NCBI GenBank assembly: GCA_001805125.1
Contig: MHEF01000133.1
Coordinates: 1 to 26,528 of the forward strand
Length of the DNA: 26,528 nt
Origin: Nitrospirae bacterium RBG_13_39_12
Lineage (GTDB): Bacteria; Nitrospirota; Thermodesulfovibrionia; Thermodesulfovibrionales; SM23-35
Direction: 5' to 3'
Position numbers and translations under genes: made by a program. Positions 7,829 to 16,289 of this stretch are shown here, piece after piece (position 1 is the first letter of the stretch; every line of letters begins with the position of its first letter). Below the pieces are notes generated by a model, which worked only from the letters and a program-made list of their open reading frames with translations, was not told where the DNA came from and ran no database searches.

Positions 7829-7904
7829 TGGTGGGCCCACCAGGGCTCGAACCTGGGACCAACCGGTTATGAGCCGGTAGCTCTTCCGACTGAGCTATGG
7901 GCCC
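7829..7904 (-). tRNA. tRNA with CAU anticodon (Met, or Ile2 after lysidine modification)
   Basis: A complete 76-nt cloverleaf with encoded CCA. Acceptor GGGCCCA/TGGGCCC has 7 bp, D stem is GCTC/GAGC with an eight-base loop, anticodon stem is ACCGG/CCGGT with loop CTCATAA, variable loop is TGGTC, and T arm is CCAGG-TTCGAGC-CCTGG. The full Watson-Crick G1-C72 pair excludes an initiator tRNA of the usual type. CAU may be elongator Met or, with lysidine at position 34, the AUA-reading Ile tRNA. The GGCTCATAACC loop and GGG acceptor resemble some Ile2 tRNAs, and I cannot settle this by eye. Confidence 0.96.
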
Positions 7905-7935
7905 TAAAGTCACTCGATTAAAGACAGAATTTATT

Positions 7936-7964
7936 ACTATAAACCTGTTGAATTTTAACGTCAA
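7936..7964 (-). promoter_or_regulatory. Sigma70 promoter for the tRNA
   Basis: On the minus strand, -35 TTGACG (7959-7964) and -10 TATAGT (7936-7941) are separated by exactly 17 bases. The -35 overlaps the rpoD stop codon at 7961-7963. Start would fall near 7929, about 25 bases before the mature tRNA end. Confidence 0.75.
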
Positions 7965-9520
7965 GACCTTTCGATAAATTCTCTCAGCCATTTGCTTCTG
8001 GAAGGATGCTTCAATTTTCTAATAGCCTTTCCTTCTATCTGTCTTATTCTCTCGCGGGTTACGTCAAATTCGAGACCTACTTCTTCCAGTGTGTGTGGTA
8101 TGTCTCCACCAATACCGAACCTTTTTCTTATAATCTTTTCTTCCTTAGGTGTTAGTGAGCACAGAATCCTGTCTATCTTTTTATGCATATCACCCTGTAT
8201 AGCAAAATCAAGTGGAGACAACATCGCCTTGTCTTCTATAAAGTCTCTTAGATGACTGTCCTCTTCTTCTCCAATAGGTGTTTCGAGAGAAATAGGTTCT
8301 TTTGATATTTTTAGTATCACGTTCACTTTTTCGATAGGAATTTTCAATCGATCAGCAATCTCGACTGGCGTTGGTTCCTTTCCCATCTCCTGTACAAGCT
8401 CCCTGGTAACTTTTGTGATCTTATTAATAGTTTCAACCATGTGTACTGGTATCCTGATTGTTCTTGACTGATCTGCAAGTGCCCTTGTTATTGCTTGCCT
8501 TATCCACCAGGTTGCATACGTGCTGAATTTATACCCGCGCTTATACTCGAATTTATCAACAGCCCTCATAAGACCGCTGTTCCCCTCCTGTATGAGATCA
8601 GAAAAATTCAAGCCTCTACCTATATATCTTTTAGCAATACTTATTACAAGGCGCAAATTGGCTTCTATTAATGCTTTTCTTGCCTCAAAGACTTCTCTCT
8701 CGCCCCGTGTAAGAACCCCTAAGGCCTTTTTCATCTCGTCTGACTTCATCCCGAATAAGATTTCTTTATTCTGAATTTTCTTTTTGCATAATTGACGTTC
8801 TTTCTTTGTATTAGCAGACGGTAGCTTACCCTTTCTCGTTAAAGCTGTAAGTTTCTTGTGTAGACTATCAACCTCTGTAACCGAGCGTTTTAACTCATCA
8901 GAGAATGCTATTATGACGTCTTCCTTTAATTTAAGTTCATGTACTTTTTCAATTATTTTCTTTCTGTTATCCTCAATCACCTTAATCAGCGGGTTAGTAC
9001 CTTTAACTCCTCTGATAGATTTTTTCTTCAAAGCTTTTTTTGGATTAAGTGATGAAGCCCCCTTTAACTTATTAAAGGATGACCTTATTTTCTTAATCAG
9101 ACAATCTATTTCTTTTGTAATCTCAAAGAATCTTTTCCTTTCTAATAACAGGTCTTCCTCTGTATCTTCTTCGCTGTTTTGAATGATCTCTGCAATCGGG
9201 GCCTCTCCGCTTCTGACCATCCTGCCCAGGGTTATAAGTTTTTTTAAGGAAAAGGGCAACAAAAATATTATGCCGTAAATTCTCTCTCTTCCGTCTTCTA
9301 TTTTTTTAGCAATTTGAATTTCGCCCTCCCTTGTCAGCAAAGGTACATTGCTCATTTCCTTCAGATATATGCGGACAGGATCTTTTTCACCTTCTATGAA
9401 ATGAGGAGTCTTTTCTTCTTCTTCTTCTTCTTCGGTTTCCTTGTCATTTATCTCAGACTCGGAATATTCAACATCTTTCTCCTCGTCATAATCTTCAAAA
9501 TATTCAAATAAAATTTTCAT
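7961..9520 (-). CDS. rpoD: Housekeeping sigma factor RpoD (sigma70)
   Basis: The primary sigma factor, which directs RNA polymerase to -35/-10 promoters. At 519 residues it has region 1.2 (about 46-78, DPVRIYLKEMSNVPLLTREGE), a non-conserved insert (about 100-265), regions 2.1-2.4 (ANLRLVISIAKRYIGRGL, LIQEGNSGLM, FEYKRGYKFSTYATWWIRQAITRA), region 3 (about 357-430) and region 4 (TLEEVGLEFDVTRERIRQIEGKA, about 477-499). The usual acidic region 1.1 is reduced to about 45 residues rich in Glu and Asp, including seven Glu from a GAA microsatellite (9413-9433). ATG at 9520 overlaps the dnaG stop (ATGA), fixing the start and indicating coupling. Last gene of the rpsU-dnaG-rpoD operon. Confidence 0.96.
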   Translation of the reverse strand: MKILFEYFEDYDEEKDVEYSESEINDKETEEEEEEEKTPHFIEGEKDPVRIYLKEMSNVPLLTREGEIQIAKKIEDGRERIYGIIFLLPFSLKKLITLGRMVRSGEAPIAEIIQNSEEDTEEDLLLERKRFFEITKEIDCLIKKIRSSFNKLKGASSLNPKKALKKKSIRGVKGTNPLIKVIEDNRKKIIEKVHELKLKEDVIIAFSDELKRSVTEVDSLHKKLTALTRKGKLPSANTKKERQLCKKKIQNKEILFGMKSDEMKKALGVLTRGEREVFEARKALIEANLRLVISIAKRYIGRGLNFSDLIQEGNSGLMRAVDKFEYKRGYKFSTYATWWIRQAITRALADQSRTIRIPVHMVETINKITKVTRELVQEMGKEPTPVEIADRLKIPIEKVNVILKISKEPISLETPIGEEEDSHLRDFIEDKAMLSPLDFAIQGDMHKKIDRILCSLTPKEEKIIRKRFGIGGDIPHTLEEVGLEFDVTRERIRQIEGKAIRKLKHPSRSKWLREFIERS

Positions 9521-11199
9521 AAATTTGCTCTTTTAATGAATTTACGCTTCTCTTTCAATAAAGAATCGAGAACTGCAATATTACCTGATTCTTCTGCTTG
9601 TCTCCCTCTTTCCTCAAATCTTTTCTGCGCAAGTCTTTGAAAACAGTCATCAATGTTTCTGTCGACAAGTTCTAAATCAAAACCGGGTTTAAGTGAGAGT
9701 TCTGTAATCAGAGCCTTTTCATCGTCGGTTGCTTTATTAAGGAAGGAACCAATATTCAATATATCTGAAGAAATTTTGATTTTATTGAATATCGATTTGA
9801 CAGTTTTATCGTTTAAATCTTCAATGCTGAGTCTTGAAAGTACATTATCAGCCTTTTCAGGAAATGCAATAATAGCGCTCAAAAGCAGAAATTCTTCTCT
9901 ATTTATTTTTGTTCTGGCAAGTTTAGGTTCTTCACTTGCATGCGGACCAACTTTCTTTTTTATCTTTTTGAGTTCACTCCTGAGGACGGATTCATTAATC
10001 CTTGCCCTTTCAGCAAGTTCACCTAGCATTCTATCCGCTAAAATCAAGTCCTTCACAGTTGCAATTATACCGAGAACTTCTCTTACAGTGTCTATTTTAT
10101 CTCCTTTTGATGTGTTCAGAAGGAACTCTATTATCGGCACAGCATCTGTCAGCAGTGTCTTAAAAGGCTGGCTGCCGTTTTTTATCAGATAACTGTCGGG
10201 ATCTTCCCCTTTGGGCAGTAATAAAACTCTAGCTCTCAGGTCCGACTCGCAAAGGATTGCCAAGGATCTTCTCGCAGCGGAAATGCCGGCTTCATCTCCG
10301 TCAAATACCAGGATAACCATTTTGGTCAGTAATCTTAGTCTCTGTAAATGTCTTGATGTCAGAGCTGTACCTAACGGTGCTACCGTATTTTTAAAACTGT
10401 ATTGGTGGCATACTATTGCATCAAGGTATCCCTCAACAATAAAGGCATATCCCTTCTTTCTTATTTCATCTTTCGAAAGATTTATTGCAAACAATGTATC
10501 TCCTTTTATGAATATCTCAGTCTCAGGAGAGTTAATATACTTTGGCATAGAGTTATCCATAACCCTTCCGCCGAAAGCGATAACATCTGTATGTAAGTTG
10601 AATATCGGAAAGATAATACGCCCCCTGAAGGTGTCTCTGTAGCTTTTTCCATCAAAGATTGCAAGACCCGCATCTTTTATCAAAGAATCTGAGTAACCTT
10701 TCTCTTTAAGATGCTTGAAAAGAGCATCCCGTTCGGCAGTAGCGTAACCTATTTGAAAACTGTCGATAGATTCTATACTGATTCCCCTTTTTTTAAGATA
10801 TGCTTGTGCTGAAACTGAAGACTTAAAGTTCTCTCTGAAAAAATTTAAGGCCTCGCTCTGAATAGTTAAAAGTTTTTCGCGCTTTTCTGAAACACGTTTA
10901 TCAGGGTTTAAATCAGTTATTTTAATGCCGGCTTTTTTTGCAATATACTTTTTGGCTTCATTGAAAGACAGGTTATCATGTTTCATTAAAAAGCTGAATA
11001 CATCACCACCAACCCCGCATCCGAAGCAGTGAAATATTTGTTTTGGCTGGCTGACCATAAATGATGGAGTTTTTTCGGAATGGAACGGACAGAGACCTTT
11101 GTAATTCTGACCTGATTTTTTTAGCTCGACATAATTGGATATAAAATCGACGATATCTATTTTGGACTTTATCTCTTCGAGTATTCTGTCAGTGTTCAT
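9517..11199 (-). CDS. dnaG: DNA primase DnaG
   Basis: Synthesises RNA primers at the replication fork. The 560-residue protein shows a CHC2 zinc-binding domain with Cys37, His40, Cys58 and Cys61 (CPFHSEKTPSF...FHCFGCG). The catalytic core follows (about 120-250, with FRGRIIFPIF and AFGGR). The TOPRIM fold has EGYLD (256-260) and VFDGDEAG (298-305) supplying the metal-binding acids. The C-terminal third (about 430-560) is the poorly conserved helicase-binding region. Length is slightly below the usual 580-600. The start overlaps the end of the NIF3-like gene by 11 bases, and its stop overlaps the rpoD start, so the three are tightly coupled. Confidence 0.97.
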   Translation of the reverse strand: MNTDRILEEIKSKIDIVDFISNYVELKKSGQNYKGLCPFHSEKTPSFMVSQPKQIFHCFGCGVGGDVFSFLMKHDNLSFNEAKKYIAKKAGIKITDLNPDKRVSEKREKLLTIQSEALNFFRENFKSSVSAQAYLKKRGISIESIDSFQIGYATAERDALFKHLKEKGYSDSLIKDAGLAIFDGKSYRDTFRGRIIFPIFNLHTDVIAFGGRVMDNSMPKYINSPETEIFIKGDTLFAINLSKDEIRKKGYAFIVEGYLDAIVCHQYSFKNTVAPLGTALTSRHLQRLRLLTKMVILVFDGDEAGISAARRSLAILCESDLRARVLLLPKGEDPDSYLIKNGSQPFKTLLTDAVPIIEFLLNTSKGDKIDTVREVLGIIATVKDLILADRMLGELAERARINESVLRSELKKIKKKVGPHASEEPKLARTKINREEFLLLSAIIAFPEKADNVLSRLSIEDLNDKTVKSIFNKIKISSDILNIGSFLNKATDDEKALITELSLKPGFDLELVDRNIDDCFQRLAQKRFEERGRQAEESGNIAVLDSLLKEKRKFIKRANL

Positions 11200-12154
11200 T
11201 CAATCTGCTGAATCTCTTGAACCCGGAACATTCAAGTATCTCTAAAGAATCATATTTTAGGATTTCGTCTATTAGCAGGTTCAGACCCAGGGTGTCGCTG
11301 GAAATATGTCCGGCAACAATAAAATTCATGTGGTATTTTTCTGCCTCCTTACGGTGATCCTCGCTGATATGCATGGCTATAATTGTGCTTACTCCGCTGT
11401 TTGTAAGGCTTTCGAAAATCTCTTTAGCTCCCGAGGTACCCCCTGTCATATCAACAAAGATCTTTCCAGCTTTCCTGTTCTTTGAACCGAGAATGATCTT
11501 CGGTCCGACACTGATAATCCTTGCCATTCTGTATTCAGGTATGTTTTTTAATATATCGAGTACATCAGATAAAAAATAGGGTTTTCTTTCATCGAATAAC
11601 CGCTGCAGATAGCTTGCAACCATGTTGTCGGCAGCAGTATGAAGACATAAGAAAGGGATCCCGATAAGTCTGGCTGCATCTACGGCTCTTGTATGGTTTA
11701 CAGGCAGCAGTCTCCTCTCCACCTCCTTTATCCTTCCGTCCATAAGACCCTCTGCAACATTTATAGGCACCCCGAATTTGTTTAATATATCCGATTGCAT
11801 CTGCATCACGGCGTAGAGGTTTGCGAATGCCTTTCCCGAAGGGTGATGTGAAAGAAGCAGGTCAATTCTTCTGCCCTTTGACTTGAGGTTGTCAGCAAGT
11901 AATATTTCCCCAACGTCAATATCAATGCCGACGAGAATACTTTTAATATCATCGTCTTCTGTTCCGAAGAGAATCCTGGAATCGGAATAAGGGTTCTGAA
12001 GAGACTCCTTGTCAAAAAACTCCTTTTCTTCTGTTGAGAGGTCATTGTAGTCTTTTTCCCTGCGCTCTAAATCCTTAAAGATAATATCCCTGCCGCGAGG
12101 GTCGTTTTCTATCGCGATTTCTATTGCTTTTTTATAAATATCTATCAGTTTCAT
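11189..12154 (-). CDS. NIF3-like (DUF34) putative metal-binding protein
   Basis: A 321-residue member of the NIF3/DUF34 family, whose members form toroidal hexamers with a dinuclear metal site; the biochemical role is still debated. The metal-site motifs are visible: LLLSHHP (about 100-105, His103/His104), FLCLHTAADN (about 168-177) and a C-terminal IVAGHISSDTLG corresponding to the family's GH...E/D motif. The N-terminal 60 residues, with a charged helix containing RREKDYNDLSTEEKEFFDKE, are longer than in many bacterial NIF3 proteins. It starts at 12154, four bases inside the yqeY stop, and overlaps dnaG. Its place between yqeY and dnaG in a replication/translation operon is the main contextual clue. 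Confidence 0.78.
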   Translation of the reverse strand: MKLIDIYKKAIEIAIENDPRGRDIIFKDLERREKDYNDLSTEEKEFFDKESLQNPYSDSRILFGTEDDDIKSILVGIDIDVGEILLADNLKSKGRRIDLLLSHHPSGKAFANLYAVMQMQSDILNKFGVPINVAEGLMDGRIKEVERRLLPVNHTRAVDAARLIGIPFLCLHTAADNMVASYLQRLFDERKPYFLSDVLDILKNIPEYRMARIISVGPKIILGSKNRKAGKIFVDMTGGTSGAKEIFESLTNSGVSTIIAMHISEDHRKEAEKYHMNFIVAGHISSDTLGLNLLIDEILKYDSLEILECSGFKRFSRLNEH

Positions 12155-12600
12155 ACCTTTTCTAATAAATCTTTGACTCTCTGATTTACAGTATTTCCAT
12201 CAACTCTACCTTTTACTCGGGGCATAACAAGCCGCATAACTTTACCGAAGTCCCTGGTATCCTTGGCAGAAGATTCTTTAATTGTATCAATGATTATTGA
12301 ATCGATCTCCTCTGCAGTTAACTGCTTGGGCAGATATGATTGTAAGATAGAAAGTTCCTGCCTTTCTTTTTCTGCAAGGTCTTCTCTCCCACCCCTTGTA
12401 AACTGGTCGATCGATTCTTTGCTCTGTTTAGAAAGAGTCGAGATAACGGAAAGTATATCCTCATCGGACAATTCTTGTCTCTTTTCAATCTGCTTGTTCT
12501 TTAAGGCTGCCTTGGCAATCCTTAGAACAGAAACCTTCAGACTGTCCGATGTTTTTAGAGCTATCTTTAAATCATCATCAAGCTTTTGCAGAAACGACAT
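12151..12600 (-). CDS. yqeY: GatB/YqeY-domain protein
   Basis: A 149-residue stand-alone GatB/YqeY domain, the helical tRNA-binding-like tail of amidotransferase GatB found on its own in many bacteria. It opens with a helix around LKTSDSLKVSVLRIAKAALKN, the classical YqeY start, and continues with QSKESIDQFTRGGREDLAEKE and ILQSYLPKQLTAEEI. It ends with DFGKVMRLVMPRVKGRVDGNTVNQRVKDLL, the most conserved part of the family (about 117-146). Length is typical. The ATG overlaps the rpsU stop (TAATG), implying coupled translation. Genomic linkage with rpsU, dnaG and rpoD is common in bacteria, but the exact role of YqeY is unknown. Confidence 0.92.
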   Translation of the reverse strand: MSFLQKLDDDLKIALKTSDSLKVSVLRIAKAALKNKQIEKRQELSDEDILSVISTLSKQSKESIDQFTRGGREDLAEKERQELSILQSYLPKQLTAEEIDSIIIDTIKESSAKDTRDFGKVMRLVMPRVKGRVDGNTVNQRVKDLLEKV

Positions 12601-12797
12601 TATCTTATTGCGAGTCTGATCTTTTTAAAGGCCTTTTTTCGCGCAGCAATTGACTTCTTTTTTCTCTTGATACTTGGTTTATCGTAATGCTCCCTTTTCT
12701 TTATCTCTGAGAGAATTCCCTCTTTTTCGCACTGTTTCTTGAACTTCTTGAGAGCATTTTCGAAAGATTCACTCTCACGAACCCTCACATAGGGCAT
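12600..12797 (-). CDS. rpsU: Ribosomal protein bS21
   Basis: A 65-residue small-subunit protein that helps 16S rRNA recognise mRNA. The sequence has the bS21 pattern: MPYVRVRESESFENALKKFKKQCEKEG, then KREHYDKPSIKRKKK and a strongly basic C-terminal tail. Length is normal. The ATG at 12797 has an outstanding ribosome site, GGGAGGAGG (12807-12815), nine bases upstream, and a good promoter lies just before it. First gene of the macromolecular-synthesis operon. Confidence 0.97.
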   Translation of the reverse strand: MPYVRVRESESFENALKKFKKQCEKEGILSEIKKREHYDKPSIKRKKKSIAARKKAFKKIRLAIR

Positions 12798-12834
12798 TCA
12801 TACACGCCTCCTCCCTGTTCTAAAATCAGCCGTT

Positions 12835-12864
12835 AGTTTACCAATTAAATAATTTTTCTGTCAA
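12835..12864 (-). promoter_or_regulatory. Promoter of the rpsU-yqeY-nif3-dnaG-rpoD operon
   Basis: Minus-strand -35 TTGACA (12859-12864) is perfect. The -10 TAAACT (12835-12840) is 18 bases away. Start near 12828 gives a leader of about 30 bases carrying the GGGAGGAGG ribosome site. It lies in the metG-rpsU gap, so the operon can be driven independently of the upstream genes. Confidence 0.7.
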
Positions 12865-12874
12865 TTAAACTATT

Positions 12875-14416
12875 TTATACTTTTTCTATCCTTGGGAACA
12901 ATGCTGTACCTTTTCTTATTGTAGTCCCGGGTTTCAGAATACCCCATTGTGTTTCAGTGTCAAAATTTATTTCTGATAAGTCCCTGCCAACATTCAGTTG
13001 TTGCCATATTTTTTCTGCTGTGGATGGCATAAAAGGGAAGAGATAGACTGCTAAATGGCGCAGGGCTTCTGATAGAATATAAAGTATATTAGAGAGAATT
13101 CCGGGGTCTTTTTCTTTCCACGGTTCAGTATGCTGTATATATTCGTTTATCTCGTTTATAACAACCCACAGCTGGGCAAGGGCGTGGTGGAATTCAAGTT
13201 TTTTTAAAAATCTATCATAAGTAATTTTAATGCTGGTCAGGGGATCTGTAAACCATGTCTTTATCCTTTTCTCCAAATCGTCCCTGTCCTTACTCTCAAT
13301 TGGTGAGGGAATCGCTCCATTCCTATATTTTTCGATCATGGCCAAAGAACGGCTTAATAAATTTCCAAGATCATTTGCAAGGTCAGTATTAATACGCTTT
13401 ATTATCGCCTGCTCAGAGAAATCTCCATCAAGCCCGAATGGTACTTCCCTGAAAAGGAAGTATCTAAAGGAATCACACCCGTATTTATCGGCGATTGCAA
13501 ACGGGTCAACAACATTGCCGAGTGACTTAGACATCTTCTTCCCTTCAACAGTCCACCATCCATGTGCGAAGATATTTTTTGGAAGATCCAGTCCAAGAGC
13601 CATTAACATGGCGGACCAGTATACAGCATGTGTTGTGAGGATGTCCTTGCCTATTAAGTGATGATCAGGAGGCCACCAGTCTTTTTGACTGGCAAGATAT
13701 CTTGTCGCTGAGTAATAATTTACAAGTGCATCAAACCATACGTATGTTACAAAATGATCATCAAAAGGCAGTGGTATTCCCCAGGAGAGTCTATGTTTTG
13801 GTCTTGATATACAAAGGTCGCCTAATGTGCTGTTTTCAAGAAATCCAAGGACTTCATTCCTTCTCGTTTCAGGGAGGATATAGGCTGTATTTTTTATATA
13901 CCTTAATAGATCATCCTGGTACTTAGACATCAGGAAAAAATAATTTTCTTCTTCAATATGTTCAACAGGTCTCCCGCAGTCAGGGCACTTTTCGTCTTTA
14001 ACTTCTTTTTCTGTCCAGAATCTTTCATCAGGCGTACAGTACCACCCTGAATAAGTTCTCTTTACTATTTCACTCTTATCATATAGCTTCTGAAGAAGCT
14101 CCTGAACTACTTTTTTATGTTCATTGTCTGTAGTCCTTATAAATGCGTCATATGATATATTCAGCCTTTTCCAGAGATTTTTGAAATTCTCAACCATTGA
14201 ATCAGCATGTTCTTTCGGCGTGTGTCCTTTATCCTGTGCTGCTTTATCGACTTTCTGTCCATGTTCGTCAGTGCCAGTTAAAAAAAATACTTCTTGTCCT
14301 TTTAGTCTGTTATATCTTGCAAGGATATCGGCAGCCACGGTTGTATACGCATGGCCGATGTGAGGTACATCATTTACATAATAAATAGGTGTAGTAATAT
14401 AAAACTTGGTTCTCAC
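12875..14416 (-). CDS. metG: Methionyl-tRNA synthetase
   Basis: Charges tRNA-Met with methionine. The 513-residue class I enzyme has the HIGH motif HIGH at 19-22, a catalytic-domain TGTDEHGQK (47-55), a single zinc knuckle (Cys127, Cys144, Cys147; CTPDERFW...CPDCG) and KMSKS at 294-298. The anticodon-binding helical domain runs from about 350 to 500. It lacks the C-terminal EMAP/Trbp111-like tRNA-binding domain, so it belongs to the short form; a separate tRNA-binding protein is not in the window. The start is GTG at 14416, overlapping the ricT stop (GTGA), which supports the choice. The stop is followed by 77 bases with the rpsU promoter. Confidence 0.96.
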   Translation of the reverse strand: MRTKFYITTPIYYVNDVPHIGHAYTTVAADILARYNRLKGQEVFFLTGTDEHGQKVDKAAQDKGHTPKEHADSMVENFKNLWKRLNISYDAFIRTTDNEHKKVVQELLQKLYDKSEIVKRTYSGWYCTPDERFWTEKEVKDEKCPDCGRPVEHIEEENYFFLMSKYQDDLLRYIKNTAYILPETRRNEVLGFLENSTLGDLCISRPKHRLSWGIPLPFDDHFVTYVWFDALVNYYSATRYLASQKDWWPPDHHLIGKDILTTHAVYWSAMLMALGLDLPKNIFAHGWWTVEGKKMSKSLGNVVDPFAIADKYGCDSFRYFLFREVPFGLDGDFSEQAIIKRINTDLANDLGNLLSRSLAMIEKYRNGAIPSPIESKDRDDLEKRIKTWFTDPLTSIKITYDRFLKKLEFHHALAQLWVVINEINEYIQHTEPWKEKDPGILSNILYILSEALRHLAVYLFPFMPSTAEKIWQQLNVGRDLSEINFDTETQWGILKPGTTIRKGTALFPRIEKV

Positions 14417-15282
14417 TTTTTTTGAGGCCTTCTTCTGCGTTTTCTCCTATGTCTTTTGAACTTCCTGGCATTTGCTTGTCCCTCCTGGGTTTCAGCTGTT
14501 TGGGCAGGTTGTTGCATATCGAACCCCATTTTATTTGCTGGCTGGTCTGTTTCTCCGATTAAGTCGCTTGAAGCAACAATCATTTCAGTTGCTTCTGCTT
14601 CTTCTGAGATTGATATGGAATCAGCTTCTGTAAGGGCAATATCCTCTGGATATGTTTCAGCATACTCAAAGCCCAGGCAGCACATTAACCTTCCGCAAAT
14701 TCCTGATAGCTTGCCGGTGTTCAGAACAAGTTCCTGCTTCTTTGCCATTTTGATAGAAATAGGCTCAAAGGATGTAAGGAACTTCGTGCAACATAGTTCT
14801 CTGCCACAGATTCCGAAACTGCCCAATATTTTTGCCTCGTCCCTAACGCCTATCTGTCTCATCTCAATCCTTGTCTTGAATTTTGCTGCAAGGTCTTTGA
14901 CAAGTTCTCTGAAGTCAATCCTTTTTTCTGCTGTGAAATAAAAAATAATACGTTTTCTGTCGAGGGTTACTTCTGTCCAGACAAGTTTCATCGGGATACC
15001 GCGTGCCATTATTCTCTCGAGGCAATAATCCCTGGACTCTACTTCGAGCTTTTTATTTTCTTGTTTCTGAAGAAGGTCTTCTTCTGTTGCCTTGCGAATA
15101 ACTTTTTTCAGCTTTCTGTCAATATCTTCTACCGTGTGGCGATCAATAACAACGTTGCCGATGTTAAGGCCTAGTTCAGACTCAACAACAACAAGATCCC
15201 CTTTGTTTACGTCTACACCATTCACCTCAAAATCGTATATCTTTCCACAAGATTTGAAGCGTACTCCGATTACTTCAGGCAT
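14413..15282 (-). CDS. ricT: PSP1-domain protein RicT (YaaT)
   Basis: A 289-residue PSP1 C-terminal-domain protein. In Bacillus, RicT (YaaT) belongs to the RicA-F-T complex, which carries Fe-S clusters and stimulates RNase Y-dependent mRNA maturation. The conserved Cys pattern is present twice: GICGRELCC (Cys159, 164, 165) and GICGRLMCC (Cys196, 201, 202). Other marks are RIIFYFTAEKRIDFRELVKDLA and TRIEMRQIGVRDEAK. After about residue 215 comes a low-complexity acidic/Gln-rich linker, and the tail is extremely basic (KRHRRKRRRRPQKK), suggesting RNA contact. No ricA/ricF is visible here. It overlaps holB by eight bases and metG by four; the holB-ricT-metG order is common in bacteria. Confidence 0.93.
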   Translation of the reverse strand: MPEVIGVRFKSCGKIYDFEVNGVDVNKGDLVVVESELGLNIGNVVIDRHTVEDIDRKLKKVIRKATEEDLLQKQENKKLEVESRDYCLERIMARGIPMKLVWTEVTLDRKRIIFYFTAEKRIDFRELVKDLAAKFKTRIEMRQIGVRDEAKILGSFGICGRELCCTKFLTSFEPISIKMAKKQELVLNTGKLSGICGRLMCCLGFEYAETYPEDIALTEADSISISEEAEATEMIVASSDLIGETDQPANKMGFDMQQPAQTAETQEGQANARKFKRHRRKRRRRPQKK

Positions 15283-16288
15283 ATTTAATATCCATATTCC
15301 TTCTCAGCAAAGAACTTATGTAGTTCCATGTGAGGGACCTGTTTAAATTGAAATTGATGTATCCCTTTAAAGCATCCAATATTCGATAAGTTTCTATTAT
15401 AACCTTTAAATCCATCGAAGTGCTTAACTTAGTTAAAAAGTCTTTGAGGTCGATATTAACGAGATTTGTTTCATCCCGGGTTATTTTTATTATTGCCGTA
15501 TCTCTGAGTAAAATTAATATAAAATCCAGCCACTTTTCTGTTTCTTCTCTCGATGTCCAGCTGTCTTTTTCCGAATTCAGCATTCCCTTCAGAAGTTTTA
15601 TACACCATTCCCTGTCTTCAATAAAATCACCTGTAAATATAAGACCGGGCTTTCCCATCGAAAGTCTTGCGAGAATCGAGAGTTCTTCAGTTGTTTTTTC
15701 ACTTTCTTTTTTAGTAAAAAATGTCAGTATTACCTTTTTGCATGATTCGCTTGAAAGGGGTGTAAAGTTTACTCTTGAACATCTGGATTTTATTGTATCT
15801 AACATGCGGTCAGGATTTGATGATATAAGGATTATTAAACTGTCTTCCGGGGGTTGTTCAAGGTTCTTTAGAAAAGCATTTGCTGCATATGGATTCATAG
15901 TCTCTGCTTCATCAACAATTATAACCTTCATTCTGCCTTCAAATGCTTTATAGGAAAGTATGTCGTTTATAGCGCGTATTTCTTCGATTCTTATCTGTCC
16001 GGCATCCGGAGAAATAATTAGAAAGTCAGGGTGAACCCCGGCATTAATCTTCCTGCAGGAATAACATTCATCGCATGCATCAAATACCCCCCCGTCCCCC
16101 CCCTTAGTAAGGGGGGGAGATGGCGGGGTAAGGCAATTCACCGCCTTTGCAAAATTGATGGCAGTAAATTTTTTTCCTATACCTGCTTCTCCGGCAAATA
16201 GATAAGATGAAGGTATTCTTGCTCTTTGAATAGATCTGAGAAGAATTTTTACTGCCCTGTCCTGTCCTATAATTTCTCTTAGCGCCAT
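15275..16288 (-). CDS. holB: DNA polymerase III delta' subunit, with palindrome insert
   Basis: A clamp-loader subunit that helps load the beta clamp. The 337-residue protein has an AAA+ fold: IGQDRAVKILLRSIQRARIPSSYLFAGEAGIGKK (P-loop-like GEAGIGKK, about 33-40), a zinc module, IRINDILSYKAFEGRMKV-like sensor region and VDEAETMNPYAANAFLKNLEQPPED (about 124-148), then the SRC motif (IKSRCSRV). The Cys module is unusual. Cys52 should lie about eight residues before CDECYSC (Cys72, 75, 78), but residues 53-68 (LTPPSPPLTKGGDGGV) are encoded by a G/C-run palindrome that keeps the frame. tmk ends one base before its ATG; ricT overlaps its end. Confidence 0.93.
   Translation of the reverse strand: MALREIIGQDRAVKILLRSIQRARIPSSYLFAGEAGIGKKFTAINFAKAVNCLTPPSPPLTKGGDGGVFDACDECYSCRKINAGVHPDFLIISPDAGQIRIEEIRAINDILSYKAFEGRMKVIIVDEAETMNPYAANAFLKNLEQPPEDSLIILISSNPDRMLDTIKSRCSRVNFTPLSSESCKKVILTFFTKKESEKTTEELSILARLSMGKPGLIFTGDFIEDREWCIKLLKGMLNSEKDSWTSREETEKWLDFILILLRDTAIIKITRDETNLVNIDLKDFLTKLSTSMDLKVIIETYRILDALKGYINFNLNRSLTWNYISSLLRRNMDIKYA
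16085..16132. repeat. In-frame palindromic repeat inserted in holB
   Basis: Centred on 16107, seven C, TTA, G, TAA and seven G form a perfect 21-base palindrome (16097-16117). It sits in a 48-base stretch of C and G runs unlike the surrounding AT-rich gene. It encodes PPSPPLTKGGDGG, a peptide I know as the translation of a dispersed palindrome common in several anaerobic and environmental lineages. It adds about 16 residues without a frameshift. Confidence 0.75.
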
Positions 16289-16289
16289 T

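Noticed and set aside
9653..10192. 179-codon frame opposite dnaG
   Set aside because: Antisense shadow of a conserved gene, Ser/Leu-rich with no ribosome site.
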